Below are positions 54,828 through 64,000 of a stretch of 64,000 bases of DNA, piece by piece (the first letter of the stretch is position 1; each line of letters starts with the position of its first letter). Below the pieces are notes generated by a model. That model ran no database searches. It was not told the DNA's origin and worked only from the letters and a program-made list of their open reading frames with translations. This stretch comes from Verpa conica (Eukaryota; Ascomycota; Pezizomycetes; Pezizales; Morchellaceae), in the NCBI GenBank assembly GCA_033030425.1, contig JAUFSD010000015.1, positions 682,001 to 746,000 on the forward strand, read 5' to 3'. Made by a program: the position numbers and the translations under genes.

Positions 54828-57800
54828 TAGATTCATTTCTTACGCATTTTTGGGTTTTCCTGTTGCAGTGTGTTTCTTGTTAAGATACGCATGGATGAGC
54901 AGTGAAACTGAGGGGGCAATGGGGTGCAGTTTTTGTTCTGGGGTTATTTTCGTATTTTCTTTTTCAATAGTCTGTATGTTTCCTGCTCACCAACGGGAGA
55001 GGGGGCTTTTAGTGCGTCGCGTTCTTGTTTTAAAAAGTTGTTTGTTTTAGTTTAATACCTTTTAGTGGCTCACTATGCCTGAGTGCTTTGGGCTCTTTGA
55101 CGTATCTATTGAGTGCATATTCTCAATGAAGAAAGCTAGCTTTGTCCAAAACCAGCATAATTTTGCTTGTGTGTACATACTCTGGGGATGATCTGAGACA
55201 TCGGGAAGGAGCCGGTGTAAGCATATGTACGTATTCGCAGCTGTTTGCCGAGTAGGGGTAGGATTTATCTCGTTAGGCTGGAACCCGAGACATGCATACC
55301 CACAGTGAAAAGAGGCATCATAGAGCTTTATTGATCTAGATGGGATATGTAAAGCACCAGATATTTGAGCTGGGATGTGATTTTTGGAAATGGTTTTGGT
55401 CATGCTTTATCACTCGATTTATAAATCATTAAGAACCAAGTTTGCTTGCTAGGCCTAGGCCTCCTCCTACCGCGTGTTTAGTGCGCGGCCAATAATGTTT
55501 TATAGAAACACAATTTTCCCACCCGTCCGGGATCAAACACAATCTTCCTTCAGGTTTATATTTTGTATCTAGAAGCACTGATCAACTGATGAGTGGGGCT
55601 CCATCGATGCTCTGGCACTAGGTGTCCTACTCAAAATTTCCGTTCAACTTTGGCGAACCGCTGATATGTGCTGGGGATGGGAAACCTGTATTTATGTGGA
55701 TGCTCAATGCCAGCTCACATCTGCGTATTGTGTGCTACCGTATGAATAGCCGAAAAGCGCTGGGATATCACCCCAAGGCTGGGAAGAGTGGTTTTTTATT
55801 TTGTTTATCCTTGCTTCTAGGCACTACGAAAGTCAGTTTTCTAGAAGATCTAGTAGTCTTTTCTGGTATGGTTATAATATTATATTAAATTTGTTTTTGG
55901 ATCTCAGGGGCCTGCGAATACCCTAGTAATTATAATCCACATTTCTATACCGTATCTACTAATACATATATCGTGGTAAATCTGAGGAGGGTGTTAATTA
56001 TCGGGGGTATCATATATGCAAGACACGATGAGTTTGTTAGGTAGCATAGTGGTGGCTAGCCGGGACAGTGATGAGGGTGGGCTGAAGGTCTGATATGTTT
56101 CTCTTATGGTAGGAAGAGTTGCTGCCGGGTAGTGACTAGATAACGTGTGTGACAGTACCGGAAAACCCTTGTGCATATGCATCACGAGATATCATCCGCG
56201 TCGTGGGTTCATCATCTCATCCATGTGGCAACCTCATGAAGTGCCTGATTTTTGACACGACTTCTTGTACAGACTCAAGTGGTAAATTATGTATTAGTAG
56301 ATTCATTTATATCCATTTGTAGCTTCTCAGATCTACCTGCCTAGTCTTCTAAGCCACTATTATTAAAAGAGCCAGGTACTTAGGGTGCTTATGTGTTGTA
56401 TATGTTAAGATTGGTCTAGCATTAGTTTCTTGAGGCTCTTACTAAAACCATAATATTTAGTGCGTTGTACGTTTTCTGCTGTACTCGGTTGTTTCCTTCT
56501 CTAATTCTCATATCTTCAGGAAATTTCTATGATGTATGTTTGCGCATGCAGAAAGCGTATAAGTATTGATTCTCCAAAAGCCTAATATGAGCCTTGGTTT
56601 CTGGGTGTTAAAGATAAGTAACTGGTACAAGACTGAATATCGGCTTGACTAGATATGTTCATGACTCTTTCACTTACTATCGATATCGCGCGCTATTCTC
56701 GTACCTGTCACCCAGCTTACTCGAGATGCGTAGTGACAATTTATACTTTTCCTAGAGCTATACCTGTACAAGGTTTTATTTCTCAGGGGCGAGTTAATTT
56801 AGAAAATGGCCCTATCCCTGGAAAGAAGAGAGCCAAACGCTGTATGTACATACGGCGTGCATGACCGATGCCAGGAAGCTGGCTATCAAAGAGGAAACCC
56901 GCATCTTTCTAGAATAAAAGTCTTTTTTTCTCTTCCTTCCGGGTTTGTTTCTTGTAGGTTCTAGTAAAGGACGAGTTTCCCTAGGACAGCCCAAGAGGTG
57001 AGGTGTGCACATCCTAACGCCTCTACGACGGGTATCCGCATGGGAGGCTGCAGAGGGTCTGCTAATCGGATTTTCTCCCTTTGAACGGCGGCTGCAGGTA
57101 GACAACGAGTACAATGAAGGGAATGGTGAAAAAAGCAAACCAAAATGGCCTCTCATGCGGTCGCCATCGGCTTCCCTTCCCTCTCTTCTAGAAGCCTGTC
57201 AGTTCTGTCCTGTTGGATAGGATAGAGCAGGGAGGCTGGGTCGGGAGTTGATTTTCCCTGTCCTGTTTGGATGCTTGGTGGCTTGTATGGTACATGACCT
57301 CCCCCATCCCTCTTTCTATCCCCCTATGCGTCTGTCTCCCGCTCTGCTCCAATCTGTATTTGTTTGAGGGTGAGTACCGCCAGGTTTCAACCGTTTATCC
57401 CACCAGTGCCCCGTACTTTGGTAGCTTTACGGCGTTCAAAGTAGTAGTCTACCTACCTCAACGGGGCGCATACTTGCTTCTCCATTCTCTTCTAGAAGCT
57501 AGACATAAGCCTAATTCGAAGCCTAGAGACTCGTTTCAACATTTTTTCCCCAGCTGCGTTTCACACAACGGGGAAAAGGGACACCAACAAGCATCACAGT
57601 TTATTTTGTTTCTGCTCTAGCACATACCATTCTCTTTGAAGCTTGATCTCTAAGAGAAAGAAAAAAGAATACAGTCTTCAACACAAGAGAAGAAGAAGGG
57701 AAGGAAGGAGGGGAAGGCAGAATAATCAAAAGACCTGGAATCTGACGTTCGTCGTTTCCTTAGACAAAGAGCAGGACTCTATCTCCTGCGTGAGGAAGAC

Positions 57801-58466
57801 CGACATGGTAGTACTGTCGTTGCTGTTCCATCCACTCTTCCATTCAAAGTGTCGTGTGGAAGAAGTTAAGCCTCCTCCCCCCACTGAGTCTGCTCCAATC
57901 CTGGCGTCGGCTTTGTGGGGCCCCCATAGAAAAGAACCCACCTTCTCGCTGTCGGCGCAAAAAATAGAAAGAAGAGAACTCCTAAACAACGTCTTCGTCA
58001 ACCAGCCATCTAGTTCTATTTATCCTTCTATCTTATCCATTTCATTAGGAGAGAACGTGATAGTGCAAAAGAATAGTTTAATCTTGAGAATAGGAAAAAG
58101 GGAGAAGCTGAACTGACTTGGACTCGTTTGACGTGTCAGCTATACACCGTGCCAGTAGGAAGCGACTTATTCATTGGGTGGAGAGAAACAAAACGACTTT
58201 GTACCTGTTCTCCCCTAATTAGAAAGGTCGTTCGTTCACCAAAATCAATAAATAACTCTTGATCCTTCCCTTACCCCCACCAAACTTCCGAACTTCCAAG
58301 CAACATTCTTGATTTCTCTTGCATCAATAACATCTCCTCTCCTTTGAGCTCTTCTGTTTTAAAGGGTTCAACTAACGGAGACTGCTTTAATTTACCTTTG
58401 CTTCCCCGCTGCCGAGTCCGGGAAGGTCGCACGCTACTCACGAATCGTCACTCGAAGCCGAACGGA
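54828..58466. other. 3.6-kb intergenic region with probable long leader of the APSES gene
   Basis: 54828-55060 is the TOP2 3' flank. The middle (55.4-56.9 kb) is AT-rich with no features. From about 57.0 kb to 58.46 kb the DNA becomes pyrimidine-rich with several small frames, including 158 codons at 57643..58116 (lysine/arginine-rich, no domain). That fits a long 5' leader with upstream ORFs for the APSES transcription factor gene. No TATA box was singled out. Confidence 0.45.
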
Positions 58467-60777
58467 ATGTCCCACTCCCCCTCGCCATACACGGTGATGA
58501 AGACTAGATTAGCACCAATGGATATTAAATCTGCCAAGATTAAGATGGAGCCTGAAGCCGAATCCCAAACTATCCTCCACCTACCTGCCCCTCAAGGAAC
58601 CTCAATCACAGAATCTACACCAATTACAATCTTCACCCCCACCCCAATTCCATCTACACCTGGAATAACTCCTAGCTTCACACCCATCTATATATCTACT
58701 CCTACTCCTACCTCTACACTTATTTCTTCATCTACTCCTGCTCCCGCTCAAAAATCTATTACTCCTATCCCTATACCTACCAATCGTCGTTCTGGACGTC
58801 AAGGAAGACTACCAAAGGAAAGAACGCTCACCAAGAACAAACCGGCTGAAGTAGTCAACTATCCTTGTTATGAAAATCTATCTGAATTCCACTTTCAGAA
58901 GTTGCAGGAGCTGAAATTGTATCCTGTCGATGGAGTTAGCAAGTACTCTAGAAGTATTCCGTTTAAGGGAGCGAAAGAAAGCTTTTTGAAAAGAACTGGG
59001 AGAAATAGATTTGATGGTAAGAATATTAGTTTCCCTCTTCTTGCATTACATCTGTTAATTATATTGGTACTTTTAAAGTATTTGAATACCGATTTACAGC
59101 ACCTAATACCAAGGGCGAGGATAAATATTGGTGGGTGATGTGGGATTACTATAACGGCCTTGTCAGAGTCCATGACTTTTTTGATTGCTGTAAACCGGGG
59201 AAGGTTGGTATTTAGTAATTATAGATCTTTTGGGGCTCGAGTGGCTGATAGTAGCTTTGACTAGACGGAACCAGGAAATGCTGTCAAAGAGAAGATAAAT
59301 CCAGGTCTTCAACAAGTTTGTCATAATATAACTGGCGGGAATTTGCACGCTCAAGGTAGGGTTTTATTTAAAGCTGCTTTACTTCTCTTCCTAGATCCAA
59401 TCCCCCAGTGCCTTCAAAAAAACCCTATTATGTTTTTCTTGATAAAGTTAAGACTAACGTTAAACCCAAATAAAAGGCTATTGGATACCTTACCCTGCAG
59501 CAAAGGCTCTCGCTACAAAGTTCTGCTTTCGCATCCGTTTCGCTCTAACAATTATCTTTGGTGATGACTTTCCCTCTCTATGTCTCCCAGACACTCACCC
59601 AGAGTTCGGAAAGTATGCAATCGACCCCAAAATTATAAATTCTTGCCAGGAAACATCATCTCGGCAGTATGATATTGAGAAACAGCGAATTACTGCAGCC
59701 CTCAGCCACCATTGTCCTAGCACACCACCAAGTTTTAGCTCTAGGATATCAACGTCAGCTAGCAATGCTACATCTAGCTGTTCAAGGGATTCTCCAACAT
59801 TTCAAGAAAATAGAACCGGAAGGTTTGACTCAAGAGTATCTGTTACCCCTTCTCAGACCCCTAGCACAAAATTTTTTGACCCAGTCCGTGGCGGCTACAC
59901 CAACGGGAGCTCCAACAGCTACAGTAGTCGCAGCAGTCAGTTAGAAAACCAATTATGCTCAACGAGTAGTCCCGCTCCAGTAAATGTCTCAAATATGAAA
60001 AGGTCTAGAGTTGAAAAAAACACCAAAGCTCGCCGTAGCAATAAATTAAGCGGGGATGCAAGCGGAAGCAATACATCATCGCCGACTGTCTCGTTAGTCC
60101 AACAGGCGTGTATTTCGCCATTTTTCCCGGTAAATAGAAGTATCTATTTCCCCGAAAGCTCTGTACGTGGGAGTCAGCTATCAATAAGCCCCTCCGCTCC
60201 TAGGATCTTTGGAAAAGGGTCAATAGTGCCCAGATCAAGGTATACTCTACAGGCTGGCGGTACAGCCGAGACCCCGTCCAATAGAAACCCCTCTATGAAG
60301 GATTCCTTAGGCCCTGTGCTAGCTAGGGAGAGGAAAGAAAAAGGCATTACGAGGCATTCAAACACAAGAACTCTGACAATGCCCCTAAGAAAGCCAACAA
60401 AAGCTCCCGCTCCCCTGTTGCCCCCTATTGAGAATATCGACTTAGAGCAACCTTCCAGTAAGAGGACTAAAGCAACTCTTCTTGAACCGCGCCGGTATAA
60501 CAACCCATATATGAACCCAATTAGTTTCGCAGTCGGTACATTCCAAACCAGTGGGCCTAGGTCATCTCGGGATGGAACATTACCGAGGCTCCAGAGACCG
60601 TTCACTCGTGAGCGTTACGAGGAGCTTGCATCGAGCCAAATAGAGGAGAGCCCGGAAGATCTCCTGGCTGCTGAGGCCGCAGCGAACCTCATGACACTTC
60701 AACGCAGAGATTATGGAAGAGATTTCGCTGAGGATCAGAAAGGGAACCTACATCTGAAGCGTCGGAGATCAAATTAG
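58467..60777 (+). CDS. APSES/KilA-N transcription factor, Xbp1-like
   Basis: Exons 58467..59016, 59079..59203, 59265..59355 and 59477..60777 give 688 aa. After a Thr/Pro-rich start comes the conserved run YPVDGVSKYSRSIPF, then the APSES domain. Its order is FEYRFTAP, WWVMWDYYNGLVRVHDFFDCC, INPGLQQVCHNITGGNLHAQ and, after the third intron, YWIPYPAAKALATKFCFRIR and ALTIIFGDDFPSLCLP. This VMWDY-NGLVR / NPGL..VCHNITGG / YW.P..AAKA series is the Xbp1-type KilA-N DNA-binding fold. The C-terminal half is Ser/Asn/Arg-rich with basic patches and no other domain. Yeast Xbp1 is a stress- and starvation-induced repressor; the role here is inferred. The ATG at 58467 was chosen, but the frame is open from 58344 and a spliced upstream start is possible. 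Confidence 0.87.
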
Positions 60778-62606
60778 TCAATGCGAGTTTGTTTGGTAAG
60801 GCATTTTAAGGTTAATGATTTTTTACCATTGGAGATAGCTTTTGACGTTTTGGTCTATTTATTCTGCCTTTGAATAATTTTTTTGATAGCCATATTTTTT
60901 GTCTCTACTTTTCTCTATATCTTACCGGTTACTTTTGGGTTTTATAAGGGTATCTCTGTTTTTGTATAGAATAACGGTTATGGGGCGTGTTTAGATTACA
61001 TGGATTAAGAGCGTTTAGTAGGGTGGGCTTTTTTATATTATAACTTTAGATTTGTCAGCTAAGTGGAGAGGGGACTGAGTTATCGTATTATTTTTAAGCC
61101 TCATCTTCCCCCAACCGCAGCTAAGTCTAAAGATAAACTCAGGAATTCCACTAGAACTCCTTAATCACATGTTTAGGCTTCCCACATACTCTTGGGAAAC
61201 TAGGCAACTTGCTACCCATTATAAGTTTTTCCTATTATAGTCCACTAGCGGGTGAGAATTAGCCCTTAGTTTCCGGCACCAAAGATGGTAAATAACATCA
61301 GGACAGGAAGTGAGCTGAGGATCGGATGAACGTTTAAGGCTTTAGGATATCTCGCTGTAGCTACCACAAAGAGAACCAGTAATGCTTTAGAGCAAGTCAC
61401 TTATTTGAAGGTCTCCAAGAAAGCAGTTTGACGCTTCTCGAATTTATTATACGTTAGCAAAACTACCCGAACATTTGCGTTGCGACCACATTTTGTATGC
61501 AAAAGTGTTTTTAGGCAAGTTTTACTCCACAACCACAATAGCTATAAGAAAGATAATTTTATTTATGGAATTCCCAAGGGATATAGTGGCTATAAGCTTA
61601 GTGTAACTGTTTGTGTCAAGCTTTTGGGGTGGGGGTTTTTGTGGGAGATTTACTTAGGTGCAATCTAAATGTTCGGGTAGATTTGATAACGTATAATACC
61701 TACAGTGGGGAATAATACATGTCTGTAATCTTCCTCCCGGAATCTCATTACCAGTAGGTAAGAAGAAAGGAGGGAAGGGAAAAAGAGGAAGTTGAAGTTG
61801 GAGGAAGGGCGGAGGATGAATGGGGATGGGGGTTTGTGGGAGGACATAAGTGAAGGGGAGGGTTGACATATTTTATTTTTATTTTTATTTTTATTTTTAC
61901 GTTTATATTTATGTTTAAGTTTTGTTTGGGTTCTGAATACCATGGCCCAAGAGTTTAATTTATGTATTTATGATTAATCAATTCATTCATTGTCAGTAGG
62001 ACTGAATCGAGTACATGTAGTTATAGTTAGCCGGCGTATAGGGCCAGGCTTACTAAATATGTCGTGATGATTATAAAACATTGCGTCATTCATTCGGAGA
62101 TAACCCTTGTAGGGATCATACTCCTGAACAAAGACACCGTAATATATTTTAGGTTCTCCACTTATCATTAAGAGGTTCTGTGAAGTTAGCTTTCATATCC
62201 ACACCGTCGGTAGGTATCACAGGGGGTATCCAAAAGTTATTTGAATAGGCCCAAAGTTTAGAAAGCCAGCCAACATACAGGAGCTAATTTGTAAGACTCC
62301 TGTTATCCCACCTGTAGTTCTATCGGTACCATATTAATAGCCCTGTATCCGAAAGTAGTCCTAGCTGTACCCACAAATAGTTATCGATTTTCCGTGTTAA
62401 GTCCGCCATTCAACCATGATTTCGGCCGATAGCTGGCTGACAAATGGGGAGGGATAATGATTCCTTACTAATCTATGGAGTTGGTTCAACCAAAGATGAC
62501 GCCATATTTCAGATTTATAGCATATAAAAGCTCTCTAGAGCTTCTGTTGGGGTTAATTCTACAGCGAGGAGTCAAATAACGAATCCAAGAACATATCAAA
62601 AAAAAA
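60778..62606. other. Intergenic region
   Basis: About 1.8 kb. It includes the T-rich 3' flank of the APSES gene, a GA-rich tract at 61755-61860 and an (ATTTTT)-type microsatellite at about 61870-61899. The last 80 nt before 62607 form the GST promoter. No gene was recognised; frames at 61654..61943 (-) are low-complexity. Confidence 0.5.
62523..62528 (+). promoter_or_regulatory. TATA box of the GST gene
   Basis: TATAAA lies 84 nt before the GST start codon, in a good position for a fungal core promoter. A short A-run directly precedes the ATG. Confidence 0.5.
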
Positions 62607-63424
62607 ATGTCGAAAATCACATTTTATACCAACCACATTTGTCCTTATGCCCACCGTGGGCATATTGCACTTGCAGAGCTCGGACTTGATTTTGAGGAGG
62701 TTTTTATCGACTTGAGTAAGCCTAGGGAACCTTGGTATCTTGAGATTAATCCCGTATGTATTTCCCCCCCGGTCCCCCAGCTATTTATTTTACGGTACTA
62801 ATATTGCTGTCCGATAATCAGAGAGGTCTTGTTCCAGCAATTAAATACGGTGACAATCTCATAACCGAGTCCGCAATAATTACCCAATTCCTAGCCGACA
62901 TTAAGGAGTCCCACCTACTCCCCGCGTCAGGATCGGTTGAAGGCGCGCTGGCTAGAGCACGTATTAACTTTTTTGTCGATACTTTCTCTAACAAGATCGT
63001 GACACCATTCTATGCCGCCCTCCGTGCGGCCGATGACGAGGAGAAGACCACAAAGGCGAACCAGCTTTTGGATGCGATTGAGAAGGAGATTAATCCACTC
63101 CTTGCCGATGCGGCGCCATTTTTCGGCGGGAGTAAGGAGCTGACACTTGCAGAGGTGAGTCTATAGTGACTGGAGAGCTAGGATATCGAGTGCTAATTTC
63201 TATGTGTACGATAGGTTAACACTGCGTCATTTGTTCTTCGTATCCATAAGTGGGCAGAGCCGGGGACGGGGCTTTTACCGGATTTTGTGGGGGAGAGGTT
63301 AAAGGCGAACAAAGTATGGGATCATTGGGCGCAAGCAGTTCTTGCGAAGGAGAATGTTACGAGTATTTGGGAGGATGCCTTTACTGAAACATCAAAGCAG
63401 AGGTTTTCACAGCCTAAGAAATAG
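62607..63424 (+). CDS. Glutathione S-transferase, omega-like
   Basis: Exons 62607..62753, 62822..63154 and 63215..63424 give 229 aa (introns of 68 and 60 nt). The N-terminal thioredoxin-like domain begins MSKITFYTNHICPYAHRG, with Cys12 in the CPY motif where omega-class enzymes carry their catalytic cysteine. It runs on to PWYLEINP, spliced to RGLVPAIKYGD with the cis-Pro of the LVPA motif, and LITESAIITQFLAD, the glutathione-contacting ES pair. The all-helical C-terminal domain follows, from LARARINFFVDTF to HKWAEPGTGLLPD, ending KQRFSQPKK. Length and motif order suit fungal GSTs of the omega/Ure2-related groups, cytosolic enzymes in thiol redox and detoxification. Substrate is unknown. The start is unambiguous: the first ATG after a TATA box. 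Confidence 0.92.
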
Positions 63425-64000
63425 ATGTTGCATTTGTAGTATGGCTTTTTGTAGCTTAATGGGGTTTCTTGGCTATTCAAGAGAATATATCTTGTTGTTC
63501 TTGGCGCTTGACAAGATTACCCGGCCATGCACATACCTAAGCTAGGACAGTATCCCATATGCTAGTAAAGCTACCTCTTTCCCGATACATCAAACTCCAG
63601 GACTACAGTATACAGACAATTATCGTGAGGTTTCGGTACTCGAATTCAACCCGAACCCCTAGAGTCGTGAGTGGCGGAGTTCTAACTGACGGAGTGTAGT
63701 CTTTGTTTGGCAGAACAAGTACTGACAAGGTGATGGTAACTCACGGGGGCTGAACATTGAGGTCAGCCACTATACGGTAAAAGTTCCAGCCTCAGATAGG
63801 AAATTATGCCAAGCGACTTTGCGGTATAATTAGCCGTAGCAGAACTAGAACTGGTTCCAGTGTCCGTATCAGGCGTGGAACCACATAAAACGGTGTGTTG
63901 GATCAGAGTGATACCGTATTATCTGGCGAGATTCATTTCTACACTTTAGAGAAAAGTCTAGAAGTGTTTTTTGCCACTCACTAAACTGGGGGGTGACTTT
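63425..64000. other. Intergenic region at the window edge
   Basis: 576 nt with the GST 3' flank and no coding frame or repeat of note. Confidence 0.5.

Noticed and set aside
57643..58116. 158-codon Lys/Arg-rich frame
   Set aside because: It starts with TTG, lacks any domain and sits in the probable leader of the APSES gene; kept only as a possible uORF region.

Overview
The window is nuclear DNA of a filamentous ascomycete (Pezizomycotina). Support comes from short spliceosomal introns (mostly 48-70 nt, GTAAGT/GTATGT-like donors, CTAAC/CTGAC branch sites) and from fungus-restricted families: DUF6987, DUF7918, an Xbp1-type APSES factor, Lam/VASt sterol transporters and Gyp5-like TBC proteins. 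Long intergenic stretches (1-4 kb) with decayed fold-back elements could suit an early-diverging class such as Pezizomycetes, but the lineage is inferred, not shown. All splice junctions below were read by eye; reading frame is kept across each junction given, and the few I could not settle are flagged.

Layout. 0-7.3 kb: 3' end of a VASt sterol-transfer protein, a three-finger C2H2 protein, the GPI-GlcNAc transferase subunit Gpi15/PIG-H, a conserved fungal protein of unknown function, and the first of two small paralogues. 7.3-10 kb: a gene-poor gap with two fold-back (MITE-like) elements, enclosed by the two convergent paralogues that share a C-terminal LRLRLDLN...KIHGDLEL motif. 11.6-16 kb: a DUF6987 protein and a probable MIT-domain/coiled-coil protein. 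16-18 kb: a non-coding tandem duplication with five copies of a 32-nt palindrome-bearing motif. 18.4-24.8 kb (all minus): a hypothetical protein, diphthine synthase DPH5 (five exons), and a 998-aa J-domain protein. 28.2-34.3 kb: an SS18/Snf11-like SWI/SNF subunit and an 11-exon ABC-class ATPase (PF09818 type). 37.2-43.4 kb: a lone cytochrome P450 and a Gyp5-like RabGAP. 47.5-54.8 kb: a DUF7918 protein divergent from DNA topoisomerase II. 58.5-63.4 kb: an Xbp1-type APSES transcription factor and an omega-like glutathione transferase.

The genes are mostly housekeeping: chromatin/DNA topology (TOP2, SS18-like, Xbp1), translation (DPH5), membranes and trafficking (VASt, Gpi15, TBC) and stress or xenobiotic handling (GST, P450). 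They do not form one pathway or cluster. I saw no convincing tRNA, rRNA, CRISPR array or intact autonomous transposon. The least explained structure is the duplicated non-coding locus at 16.4-17.4 kb, followed by a perfect 12-bp hairpin that covers the branch site and 3' splice site of one intron of the ABC-class ATPase gene.
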